DNA from: Alphaproteobacteria bacterium
GTDB lineage: Bacteria; Pseudomonadota; Alphaproteobacteria; Reyranellales; Reyranellaceae
Length of the DNA: 64,000 nucleotides
Assembly (NCBI GenBank): GCA_017308235.1
Contig: JAFKFL010000007.1
Location: forward strand, 62,001 to 126,000
Reading direction: 5' to 3'
The translations under genes were made by a program, and so were the position numbers. A model generated the notes under the pieces. The model was not told where the DNA came from, made no database searches, and was given only the letters and a program-made list of their open reading frames with translations. Positions 42,483 through 50,761 of the stretch are shown piece after piece (the stretch's first letter is position 1; each line of letters opens with the position of its first letter).

Positions 42483-43763
42483 CTACGGTTTGGAGGGCAG
42501 CGTTTGGTTGAGCGTCGGAAATTGAACTCCAACATCCCTTGGTGCGGCCGGTCTCGGTTTGAAAGTGAGTGCCACTGCCACGGCAGCCAGCCCGACGGTG
42601 AACGAGCCGATGTAAAGCCAAGTGTAGCTCGCCTGCGTGTCGAACACCCAGCCGCCGACCCATGGGCCGAAGGCCATGCCGAGGCTGGCCACAGCGGAGA
42701 TGGCGCCGAACACCGTGCCCATGATGCGCATGCCGAAATAGTCGCGCGCCAAAATGGCGTAGAGCGGCATCACCCCGCCATAGGCGATGCCGAACACGAT
42801 CGACAGCGCGTAGAGCTCGCCGAGCTCGCGCACGAACACATAGGCGCCTGCGCCCATCGCCTGCACCATCAGGCCACCAACCAGGACGGGCTTGGCGCCC
42901 ATTCGGTCGGCCAGCACACCGAGCAACAGGCGGCCACCCAAGCCTGAAACACCCGCCAGGCTATAGACACTGACCGCGGCCATCACCGGGATGCCGCAGC
43001 CGATGGCAAAGCTCACCATATGGAAGATCGGGCCAGAGTGGGCGGCGCAGCAGGCGAAGTGCGCCAGCGCCAAGGCCACGAACTGCGGGGTGCGCAGTGC
43101 CTCTGCCACCGAAAGGGATGGCTCCGCGGCGATCGCCGGAACTGGTGTTGAAACCCTCGGCGCCGAGGGCGCGACTTTCAGGACGACTGAGGGCCTCCTC
43201 ATCAGTAAGGCCGCCGGCAGCAGCAGCAGCCCTGTCGCTGCGATGCCGACAATCAGCATCGCCGGTCGCCACGTGTAGGCGTCGATCAGCCAGCGCGCGA
43301 ACGGTGCCACGGTAAGTGGTGCCATGCCGGTGCCGGCCGAAACGAGGGCGACAGCGAGACTGCGGTTTCTTTCGAACCATGCCGAGGCGAGTGTGATTGC
43401 AGGCACATAGAAAGCTCCGGCCGCAGCGCCCATGAACAGGCCGAACAGGAGCTGGAACTCGATGACATTCGCCGCGCGGCTGGCCAGTACGAGGCCGAGC
43501 CCCAGGAGTATGGTGCCACAAAGCATGACGAGGCGCGGTCCGAAGCGATCGCTCAGGGCACCCCACAGAAAGGACGCAACGGCCATCGCCACGAAGGCGA
43601 TCGTCATAGCGGTCGAGATGCCGGTCCGCGACCAACCGGTATCGACCGACATCGGCTGGAGGAACACCGCTAGCGAGAACATCGCCCCCATGCTGATGCA
43701 GGTCATGAGCGCACCCGCAGCGACGATGACCCAGCCATAGGCCGAGCCGCTTGCCCGTGTCAC
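42483..43763 (-). CDS. MFS transporter, oxalate/formate or monocarboxylate type
   Basis: 426-residue, twelve-helix major facilitator. The loop motif WGALSDRFGPRLVM after TM2 and GRLLLGVLADRMGAKPV after TM8 are the MFS A-motif copies. The start is a GTG at 43763, giving MTRASGSAYGWVIVAAGALM with GGAAG upstream. A soluble central loop follows TM6. It is upstream of, and on the same strand as, the maleate-isomerase-like gene (51 bases), so it probably takes up a dicarboxylate or similar acid for it. The substrate is inferred only. Confidence 0.85.
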   Translation of the reverse strand: MTRASGSAYGWVIVAAGALMTCISMGAMFSLAVFLQPMSVDTGWSRTGISTAMTIAFVAMAVASFLWGALSDRFGPRLVMLCGTILLGLGLVLASRAANVIEFQLLFGLFMGAAAGAFYVPAITLASAWFERNRSLAVALVSAGTGMAPLTVAPFARWLIDAYTWRPAMLIVGIAATGLLLLPAALLMRRPSVVLKVAPSAPRVSTPVPAIAAEPSLSVAEALRTPQFVALALAHFACCAAHSGPIFHMVSFAIGCGIPVMAAVSVYSLAGVSGLGGRLLLGVLADRMGAKPVLVGGLMVQAMGAGAYVFVRELGELYALSIVFGIAYGGVMPLYAILARDYFGMRIMGTVFGAISAVASLGMAFGPWVGGWVFDTQASYTWLYIGSFTVGLAAVAVALTFKPRPAAPRDVGVQFPTLNQTLPSKP

Positions 43764-44073
43764 GTTGCTTCCACCCCTGGCTCTGTCTTGGCGTCGATCT
43801 TAGCGCAACAGGGCGGGGGCGACGAACTTTCGGACGATCGCGGTCAAATTATTGAAAAACGGTTAGCCAAGGCACGCACGCTGTAACGGATCAGCCGTCT
43901 GCTGCTCTGTCTGATTGACCGGTCCTAATCGTCACGTCATGCTGATCGCTCTTCCGTAGCTCGAAATGCAGTGCCGATCGGCATGCCGTCGCACGATACG
44001 TAGTTGCGTGGTGTCACCCAAAGAGTGAGGTCGTAACAACCCAGAAAACAAAGCAAATACAGGGAGGAAGTCC
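43764..44073. other. 310-bp divergent intergenic region
   Basis: This separates the leftward MFS gene and rightward Liv operon. I see no gene and no strong promoter; the right end carries the AGGGAGGAAG Shine-Dalgarno of the 44074 gene. An AT-rich stretch sits around 43845-43862. Confidence 0.6.
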
Positions 44074-45267
44074 ATGATAGCGCAGCGTTTTCTCTCGGTG
44101 ATAGTTGCTGCTGGCCTGCTGCCCGTCGCGGCGCAGGCCGAGAATATCAAGATCGGTTTTCCGATGCCGTTGTCTGGTCCCGCATCGGTCTACGGCGTGC
44201 CGATCACCAAGGGAGCCGAAATGGCCGTCCAGGAGATCAATGCCAGCGGCGGCATTCTTGGTCACAAGGTCGAACTGCTGACACGCGACAGCAAGGCGAG
44301 CGCCGACGAGGCAGTGCGTCTTGCGCGTGAGCTCATCATCAAGAACGGCGTCGACTTCCTGTCAGGCACGCTGACTTCGGCGGAAGCTCCGGCGGTCTCG
44401 ACCATCGCCAAGGAGAACAAGATCGTCTTCGTCGCTCCGACGGCGAAAACCATCCAACTCACCGCGCCGGCCAACCTGCATCCCTACATCTTCCGCCTCG
44501 CGTCCAATACCGACATCGACGGCCGCACAGGTGCCTCGATCATTGCCGGCTGGAAGGATGTGAAGCGCGTCGCCACCATCGCGCCCGACTACGCCTACGG
44601 TCGGGACGCCGTCGGCGCCTTTGTCGAGTTCATCAGGAAGGCGCGCCCTGACATCGAGATCGTCGATCAGCAGTGGCCGAAGCTTGGCCAGGCCGACTTC
44701 ACGCCGTTCATCACCGCGCAGATGGGCAAGAAACCGGATGCGGTGTTTTGCGACGTGTTCGGTGGCGATTTCGTCACCCTCGTGAAGCAGGCTGCTCCGC
44801 TCGGTTATTTCAAAGCGATCAACAATCGGCTGGTCGACGGCGGCGAGGTGGGCACCACGGATGCGGCTCTGGCACTGGGCAAGGACTATCCCTACGGCAT
44901 CTGGTCCGATGCCTACGACCCGGTGATCTGGCCGGAGAACGAGCCGGCGGCGCATAAAGCCTATATCGATCGTCTGAAAGCCTTTACCAAGCAGGAGTAT
45001 GCCTCTGGCTGGGCGATCATGGGCTACGCCTCGATCCTGGCGCTGAAGGCCGGCATCGAGAAGGCGAAGAGCACCAAGTCGGCCGATGTCGCCAAGGCGA
45101 TGCTCGGGCTGAGCTTCGACACGCCGATCGGTCCACTCACCTTCGACGCCAAGACCCACGAGACGGCGATGGGCGAGTTCTGGGGCCAGATGGTGAAGGA
45201 CGATCGCTATCCCTTCGCCATCATGAAGAACCCCAAGTATCTCTCGCAGGGGCCGTACACGCAGTAA
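44074..45267 (+). CDS. Branched-chain amino acid ABC transporter substrate-binding protein
   Basis: 397-residue periplasmic binding protein of the LivJ/LivK type (Peripla_BP_6). The Sec signal is MIAQRFLSVIVAAGLLPVAAQA, and the mature protein starts ENIKIGFPMPLSGPASVYGVPI. Length is usual. AGGGAGGAAG precedes the ATG. The first permease starts 128 bases later, separated by a hairpin, so the binding protein can be made in excess. The ligand may be a branched-chain amino acid or another small acid. Confidence 0.93.
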   Translation: MIAQRFLSVIVAAGLLPVAAQAENIKIGFPMPLSGPASVYGVPITKGAEMAVQEINASGGILGHKVELLTRDSKASADEAVRLARELIIKNGVDFLSGTLTSAEAPAVSTIAKENKIVFVAPTAKTIQLTAPANLHPYIFRLASNTDIDGRTGASIIAGWKDVKRVATIAPDYAYGRDAVGAFVEFIRKARPDIEIVDQQWPKLGQADFTPFITAQMGKKPDAVFCDVFGGDFVTLVKQAAPLGYFKAINNRLVDGGEVGTTDAALALGKDYPYGIWSDAYDPVIWPENEPAAHKAYIDRLKAFTKQEYASGWAIMGYASILALKAGIEKAKSTKSADVAKAMLGLSFDTPIGPLTFDAKTHETAMGEFWGQMVKDDRYPFAIMKNPKYLSQGPYTQ

Positions 45268-45325
45268 CGGCCCTTATCGCGGCCGTTCCCGGATGAGGGA
45301 TCTGCACACTCCAGGCACGACAGGC

Positions 45326-45349
45326 CTTCTCCCCCGGGACGGGGAGGGG
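45326..45349 (+). other. Intercistronic hairpin between binding protein and LivH genes
   Basis: A 9-bp stem (45326-45334 with 45341-45349, two G-U pairs) and a 6-base loop, CGGGAC, in the 128-bp spacer. Such hairpins after a binding-protein gene commonly protect the upstream mRNA or reduce downstream expression. No U-tract follows. Confidence 0.65.
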
Positions 45350-45395
45350 CCGCATCCTTGCGGCGCCCGGTCGGGGCGACACGGGAGGCTGGGCG

Positions 45396-46280
45396 ATGAC
45401 TGACTTGTCTTTTTTGTTCACGCAGTTCCTCGGCGGGCTGACGACGGCGATGTTCCTGTTCCTGATCGCGTCGGGACTGTCGCTGGTGTTCGGTGTGATG
45501 CGCGTGCTGAACTTCGCACACGGCTCGTTCTACATGCTGGGCGCCTACCTCGCGTGGCAGGCGGTGCAGTGGCTGACGCCCTTGCTGGAGAGCTTCTGGC
45601 TGGCGGCCTTATTCGCGGCGTTGGTCGTCGCCGTGCTCGGCGGCCTCGTCGAGCGGCTGCTGCTGCGCCACATGTACGGCAAGGAGGAGCTCTACCAGCT
45701 ACTGCTCACCTATGCGCTGGTCTTGATTCTCGGCGACGCCGCCAAGGCGATTTGGGGCACCCAGCAGCTCTCGGTGTCGCGGCCGCCGATCCTCGACGGC
45801 GCCATCGAGATGTTCGGCACCGTGCTGCCGCTCTATAACCTGTTCATCATGCTGGCCGGTGTGGCGATCGCCGTCATCGGCTGGCTGATCCTGGCGCGCA
45901 GCTCGGCCGGGCGCCTGGTGCGGGCGGCGGCGCTCGACCGCGAGATGCTGGGCGCGCTCGGCGCCAATGTCGGCGCCCTCTATACCGGCATGTTCATGGC
46001 GAGCTCGTTCCTCGCCGGCCTATCGGGCGCGCTGGTCACGCCGATCCAGAGCATCGTGCCCGGGATGGACGTCGAGGTCATTGTCGAGGCGTTCATCGTC
46101 GTGGTGATTGGCGGCCTGGGCTCGTTCTGGGGCACGTTCTGGGGATCGTTGATCTATGGCCAGGTGCTGTCGTTCGGCATCCTCATCATGCCGAGCTTCT
46201 CGCTGTTCTCGGTATTCGCCCTGATGGCGGTGATCCTGATCGTCCGACCGTGGGGCCTGTTCGGAAAGCCGATGCGATGA
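45396..46280 (+). CDS. livH: Branched-chain amino acid ABC transporter permease, LivH type
   Basis: 294-residue inner-membrane permease with about eight hydrophobic helices. The family signatures are visible: SGLSLVFGVMRVLNFAHGSFYMLGAY near the N-terminus and the cytoplasmic coupling loop with RAAALDREMLGALGANV. The ATG is preceded by GGGAGG. Its stop overlaps the LivM start (ATGA). Confidence 0.94.
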   Translation: MTDLSFLFTQFLGGLTTAMFLFLIASGLSLVFGVMRVLNFAHGSFYMLGAYLAWQAVQWLTPLLESFWLAALFAALVVAVLGGLVERLLLRHMYGKEELYQLLLTYALVLILGDAAKAIWGTQQLSVSRPPILDGAIEMFGTVLPLYNLFIMLAGVAIAVIGWLILARSSAGRLVRAAALDREMLGALGANVGALYTGMFMASSFLAGLSGALVTPIQSIVPGMDVEVIVEAFIVVVIGGLGSFWGTFWGSLIYGQVLSFGILIMPSFSLFSVFALMAVILIVRPWGLFGKPMR

Positions 46281-47329
46281 AGACGAACGATCTCGCAGGC
46301 CGCATTCCCTGGACGCTCGTCGTCTTCCTCGCGGCCCTGGCTGTGCCGTGGCTCGGCTCGCGCTACGACGTGTTTCTGGCGACGCAGATCGCGATCAGCG
46401 GCCTGTTCGCCGTGAGCCTCAACCTTTTGCTCGGCACGACCGGCCTGGTGTCGTTCGGCCATGTCGCCTATTTCGGCATCGGCGCCTACGTCTGCGGCAT
46501 CCTGATGAAGACATACGCCATGCCGTTCTCGATCGCCCTGCCGGCCGCGGCATTGGGCGCCGCCTTTGCCTCTCTGGTGTTCGGCTTCTTCTGCGTGCGT
46601 CTCACGCGCATCTACTTCGCCATGCTGTCGCTCGCCTTCTCGCAGATCATCTGGGCGATCGCCTACAAGTGGAACGACGTCACCGGCGGCGACCAGGGCC
46701 TGCCCGACGTGCCCTATCCCGATCTCGACTGGATGAATTCGATCCCGCTGCTCGGCGACTTGCGCATCGCAGGCCAGTTCTACGTGGTGTCCCTGGTGGT
46801 GGTCGGCCTGTCGTTGGCGGCGATGCGGCGAATCATCAATTCTCCGTTCGGCCGCATATTGACGACCATCCGCGAGAATGCCGAGCGGGCGTCGGCGATC
46901 GGCGTCGACGTGCGCCGCTACGAGCTCGCCGCCTTCGTGGTCGCCGGCGGCTTCGCCGGCATCGCCGGCGCGCTGTTCGGCATCTTCAGCCGCGGCGTCT
47001 TCTCCGACTACGTCTTCTGGCCGAAATCCGCCGAGGTCATGATCATGACCATCCTGGGCGGCATCGACCATTTCTGGGGGCCGGTCGTCGGCGCGGCCAC
47101 TCTCGTGCTCCTGAACCAGGAGATCACGTCCTACACCGAGTACTGGTCATTCGTTCTCGGCACGATCCTGCTCGTCCTGCTGTTCGCCTTCCCCGGCGGG
47201 ATCGTCGGCGGCCTGTCGGCCGGCTTCGCCTGGCTGCGCCGCAAGAGAGGGCGCGCCATCAGTCCTGACGCGAGGAGGCTGGAGGCAACCGGCGCCGAGA
47301 CCACCAGTGTCGAGGTGAAGCGTGCTTGA
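46277..47329 (+). CDS. livM: Branched-chain amino acid ABC transporter permease, LivM type
   Basis: 350-residue permease. LNLLLGTTGLVSFGHVAYFGIGAYV is the LivM signature and RENAERASAIGVDVRRYELAAFVVAGGFAGIAG the coupling region. The ATG at 46277 overlaps the livH stop. A basic tail of ~25 residues ends the protein, overlapping the livG start by eight bases. Confidence 0.94.
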   Translation: MKTNDLAGRIPWTLVVFLAALAVPWLGSRYDVFLATQIAISGLFAVSLNLLLGTTGLVSFGHVAYFGIGAYVCGILMKTYAMPFSIALPAAALGAAFASLVFGFFCVRLTRIYFAMLSLAFSQIIWAIAYKWNDVTGGDQGLPDVPYPDLDWMNSIPLLGDLRIAGQFYVVSLVVVGLSLAAMRRIINSPFGRILTTIRENAERASAIGVDVRRYELAAFVVAGGFAGIAGALFGIFSRGVFSDYVFWPKSAEVMIMTILGGIDHFWGPVVGAATLVLLNQEITSYTEYWSFVLGTILLVLLFAFPGGIVGGLSAGFAWLRRKRGRAISPDARRLEATGAETTSVEVKRA

Positions 47330-48056
47330 GGTGAAGGGCCTTTCCAAGTCGTTCGGCGGCTTCAGGGCCGTCAGCGACGTCAACCTCGCCGTGGCGGAGG
47401 GCGAGATCGCCGCGGTGATCGGCCCGAACGGCGCCGGAAAGTCGACGCTGTTCAACCTGATCACCGGCCATTTGCAGCCGACCGCCGGCCGCGTCGTGGT
47501 CGACGGCCGTGACATCACCGGCGTAGCGCCATTCAAGATCTGCGGCATGGGCATGGGGCGCTCGTTCCAACGTACCAACATCTTTCCCAAGCTTACCGTT
47601 CTCGAGAACGTGCAGGCCGCCTTCCTGATCCATCGCGGGCAGGGGCCGAACTTCTGGTCTCGCTCGGAGCGGCTGTACCGCACCGAGAGCGAGGCGCTGC
47701 TCGCCTCCATCGGTCTTGCCGCGCAGGCCTGGACCACGGCGGGCACGCTCTCCTATGGCAACCAGAAGCAGCTCGAACTCGGCATTGCGCTCGCCAGCGA
47801 TCCCAAGATCCTGCTGCTTGACGAGCCGACCGCTGGCATGTCGGCGACCGAGACCCATGAATCGATCGCCCTGATCGCGCGCATCGCTCGCGAGCGCGGG
47901 CTGACCTTGCTGTTCACCGAGCACGACATGGCGGTCGTGTTTTCGATCGCTCAGAAAATAGCGGTGTTGCACCAGGGCCGTATCATCGCCCACGGCGATC
48001 CGGCGACGGTACGGGCCGATGCCGAAGTCCGGCGCGTCTACCTGGGTGACCACTGA
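47322..48056 (+). CDS. livG: Branched-chain amino acid ABC transporter ATPase, LivG type
   Basis: 244-residue ATPase. Walker A GPNGAGKST, signature LSYGNQKQLEL, Walker B ILLLDEPTAGMS and switch His in FTEHDMAVV. LSYGNQ replaces the usual LSGGQ, as is common in LivG. The GTG at 47322 overlaps the livM end. Its TGA overlaps the livF ATG. Confidence 0.94.
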   Translation: MLEVKGLSKSFGGFRAVSDVNLAVAEGEIAAVIGPNGAGKSTLFNLITGHLQPTAGRVVVDGRDITGVAPFKICGMGMGRSFQRTNIFPKLTVLENVQAAFLIHRGQGPNFWSRSERLYRTESEALLASIGLAAQAWTTAGTLSYGNQKQLELGIALASDPKILLLDEPTAGMSATETHESIALIARIARERGLTLLFTEHDMAVVFSIAQKIAVLHQGRIIAHGDPATVRADAEVRRVYLGDH

Positions 48057-48763
48057 TGACCGCCCTGCTGGAGCTCCAGGATGTGCATGCCGCCTACGGG
48101 CTGAGCCGCGTGCTGTTCGGCATCTCGCTCGAGGTCAACCAGGGCGAATGCGTCTGCCTGCTTGGGCGGAACGGCGTCGGCAAGACCACGACCATGCGCA
48201 CCGTCATGGGACTGACGCCACCCAGCGCCGGCCATGTCCGCTTCAAGACGGGCAACATTACCGGTTGGGCACCCTACCGCGTCGCCCGCGCCGGCATTGG
48301 CTTCGTGCCGGAGGATCGCCGCATCTTCTCCGAGCTCTCGGTGTGGGAGAATCTCGACGTGGCGCGCCGCGCCGCCCAGCGTCCCGGGCACTGGACGATT
48401 GACTCCGTCATCGAGCTCTTCCCCGTACTGGGCGGGCTGCGCGACCGGCAGGGCGGCTTCCTGTCGGGCGGCGAGCAGCAGATGCTGACCATTGCTCGCA
48501 CGCTGGTGGGCAATCCCGAGGTGTTGCTGCTCGACGAGCCGTCGGAAGGCTTGGCTCCGCTCGTGGTCGAGGCATTGCTCGCCAAGGTCGGCGAGCTGAA
48601 GGCGCAGGGACTGACGATCCTGCTCGCCGAGCAGGGCATCGAATTCTCGCTCGCGCTTGCCGATCGCGTCTACGTCCTCGAGAAGGGCACGGTCCGCTAT
48701 TCAGGTTCCGCCGCCGCGCTCAAGGCCGATCGTGCACTACTCGATCGACTGCTGGCCGTATGA
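48056..48763 (+). CDS. livF: Branched-chain amino acid ABC transporter ATPase, LivF type
   Basis: 235-residue ATPase. Walker A GRNGVGKTT, Q-loop VPEDRRIF, signature LSGGEQQML, Walker B VLLLDEPSEGLAP and His replaced by Gln in LLAEQGIEF as in most LivF proteins. It is the last gene of the five-gene importer and faces a convergent dehydrogenase 32 bases away. Confidence 0.94.
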   Translation: MTALLELQDVHAAYGLSRVLFGISLEVNQGECVCLLGRNGVGKTTTMRTVMGLTPPSAGHVRFKTGNITGWAPYRVARAGIGFVPEDRRIFSELSVWENLDVARRAAQRPGHWTIDSVIELFPVLGGLRDRQGGFLSGGEQQMLTIARTLVGNPEVLLLDEPSEGLAPLVVEALLAKVGELKAQGLTILLAEQGIEFSLALADRVYVLEKGTVRYSGSAAALKADRALLDRLLAV

Positions 48764-48795
48764 GGTCGTCCAAGTCCAGCGCATCGGCCTCAACA

Positions 48796-49749
48796 TCAGA
48801 ACCAGTTCTCCTTGTCGACGACATTGATTAACGTTTCACCGCGGGCGAACCGGCGGCAGTTCTCGAGCAGGATCGCCTCGCGTTTGGGCTGATAAGGTGC
48901 GCCAAGAATGGCGACGTGCGGGGTGAGCAGGACGCCCGGCATCGTCCACAACGGGTGATCGGCTGGCAGCGGTTCGGGCGTCACGACGTCGAGGCCCGCG
49001 CCGGCGAGCTGGCCGGAGGACAGGGCGGCGACCAGGTCCTCCGTTATCACGCAGGCGCCACGGCCGATGTTGATGAAGTAGGCGCCGCGTTTCATCGCGG
49101 CGAAGCGTCCGGCATCGAACAGGCGCAGTGTCTGCGGTGTCTCGGGTGTCGTCAGGATGATGAAATCGGCATCGGCAAGCGCGGCGTCCAGCCGATCGGG
49201 CGTCGCCAGGGCCGACATTCCCTGAGGCGGCGCCTTGAGCCGCGGATCTATCCCCGCGACCTGCATGCCGAAGGCGGCGCACAGGCGTGCGGCCTCGGCG
49301 CCCGCGCCGCCAACGCCAACGATCAGGGCGCTCTTCTGGGAGAGGTCGAGCATGGCTGGGCCGCGTTGCCAGCGCCGCGCTTGTTGCTGAGGCAGGTAGT
49401 GATCGAGGCGGTGGGCGAAGGCGAGCACGAACGCCATGATGTGATGCGCGAGGCTCTCGTTGTAGATGCCTCGCAGGTTGGTCACGACGATAGGGCTCTT
49501 CACCAGCTCGTCGTAGAACCAGTTACCGCCGAGACCAGCGAGCGGTGCCGCGATCCAGCGCAAGCGTTTCGCCTTCACCAACAGTTCGCGCGGAATAGTG
49601 CCGTAGGCGGCATCCGCATCGACGATCGCGTCGGCTGCATCCAGTGGGTTCTCGAAGGACTCGACGTGGATGCCCGGCACGGCAGCCCGGATCTTCGCGG
49701 GCCAATTCTCGCCGATATTCGGCGGCAGCAAGACCATCCTGAAGCTCAT
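48796..49749 (-). CDS. D-isomer-specific 2-hydroxyacid dehydrogenase
   Basis: 317 residues with the split substrate domain and central NAD(P) domain of the D-2-hydroxyacid family. The dinucleotide loop is VGVGGAGAEAARLCAAFG, and the catalytic set is Arg in INIGRGACV, Glu in TPEPLPADH and His in LTPHVAILG. The compact N-terminal domain resembles GhrA/hydroxypyruvate-type reductases. It would reduce a 2-keto acid, possibly one made from an amino acid brought in by the convergent Liv importer. Confidence 0.9.
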   Translation of the reverse strand: MSFRMVLLPPNIGENWPAKIRAAVPGIHVESFENPLDAADAIVDADAAYGTIPRELLVKAKRLRWIAAPLAGLGGNWFYDELVKSPIVVTNLRGIYNESLAHHIMAFVLAFAHRLDHYLPQQQARRWQRGPAMLDLSQKSALIVGVGGAGAEAARLCAAFGMQVAGIDPRLKAPPQGMSALATPDRLDAALADADFIILTTPETPQTLRLFDAGRFAAMKRGAYFINIGRGACVITEDLVAALSSGQLAGAGLDVVTPEPLPADHPLWTMPGVLLTPHVAILGAPYQPKREAILLENCRRFARGETLINVVDKENWF

Positions 49750-49895
49750 TTCCGCGCCTCTCTCGTTTTGCGGCGATCGGACAGTCTAGCGCAGCGTTCC
49801 GGAGATGCAGCGGCACCATGCACGCGCACCTCTGCCCTGAGTCGGAGGGCGAGTGCCGTTTGACAGTTACGGCAATTGATTGGCTCCAGGCCTTC

Positions 49896-50573
49896 TCAGC
49901 TTTCCGGCGCAGCCGCTTTCTTTGGCATCGGCGGTGTGACGACCCAGATCACGCGGCTGGGCTCGCGCCCTGGGTTGTCGAAGCAGTGCGGCAGCAGGCT
50001 CGGGAACTGGAAGCTGTCGCCCTCGCGTAGAAGATACGGTTGCTTGTCGAGCCAAAGCTGGAGCGTGCCCGTCACCACGACGCCGGCCTTTTCTCCCTGA
50101 TGGCTATAGAAATCCGTACCGGATGAGCCGCCCGGTTGAAGCAGCAGTTCGTACATCTCCATGAATTCGGAAGAGGCCGGGCTCAGCAATTCCTTCATGA
50201 CGCCGGTGAGGGTGAGCTTCAGAAGTCGCCGATGTCCGCGGCGCGTGATGTAGCGCGACTCAGGCGTCTCGTCGTGTTCGGGCGCCGCGAAGAACCAGGA
50301 GATGGGCACGCCCAGCGCCACGCCGAGGAGACGCAGCGACCGAAGGGATGGGCTCGAAAGACCGCGCTCGATCTGGCTCAGCATGCCAGTGGACAGACTG
50401 GACAGCTCTGCCAGTTGGTGCAGCGAAAGCCGGCGCTCGCGGCGCAGGGCCTTCAATCGCACGCCCAGCCGCCGCTCGTCGTGGCTATCGAGATCGGTTC
50501 CTTCACTCTGGTTAAACGCAGGGATTTCGATCTGTGATGTCGACGATGTTTCGCTCAACCGGCAGCTCTCCAT
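49896..50573 (-). CDS. XRE-family regulator with C-terminal cupin domain
   Basis: 225 residues. An N-terminal XRE HTH (about 33-88) with LGVRLKALRRERRLSLHQLAEL and SSLSTGMLSQIERG is followed by a cupin-2 domain (about 145-215) with HQGEKAGVVVTGTLQLWL and PHCFDNPG. Such fusions control uptake and catabolism of polyamines, amino acids and similar compounds. The ATG at 50573 is preferred to the upstream extension, though its Shine-Dalgarno (AGG) is close. It is divergent from the PuuB-like/HyuAB operon and is its likely regulator, with a palindrome at 50693-50705 as a candidate site. Confidence 0.9.
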   Translation of the reverse strand: MESCRLSETSSTSQIEIPAFNQSEGTDLDSHDERRLGVRLKALRRERRLSLHQLAELSSLSTGMLSQIERGLSSPSLRSLRLLGVALGVPISWFFAAPEHDETPESRYITRRGHRRLLKLTLTGVMKELLSPASSEFMEMYELLLQPGGSSGTDFYSHQGEKAGVVVTGTLQLWLDKQPYLLREGDSFQFPSLLPHCFDNPGREPSRVIWVVTPPMPKKAAAPES

Positions 50574-50692
50574 CCTAAAGTCATTAATACACTGACACTT
50601 AAGGCAGTTAGTTACAAGCTGCCGGCGATGCTGGTGGCGATCTTCCCTGTGATTCGTCTTGACGACCCAGGATGTCCATGAAAACTTCAAAT

Positions 50693-50705
50693 TGATATTC
50701 AATCA
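50693..50705. promoter_or_regulatory. Palindrome in the regulator/oxidase spacer
   Basis: ATTGA-TAT-TCAAT, a 13-bp palindrome 57 bp before the PuuB-like ATG, in an AT-rich part of the 188-bp divergent spacer. It is a candidate operator for the XRE-cupin regulator. This is inference from symmetry and position. Confidence 0.45.
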
Positions 50706-50761
50706 GAGTGAACGCTCGTGATGACGCCTTTGGATGATCGTGAATTGACCTGGATGCCGCG

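Noticed and set aside
44074-48763. The two Liv sets (44-48.8 kb and 61.9-64 kb) as a duplication
   Set aside because: The ATPase and permease sequences differ broadly, so they are separate paralogous importers and not a recent copy.
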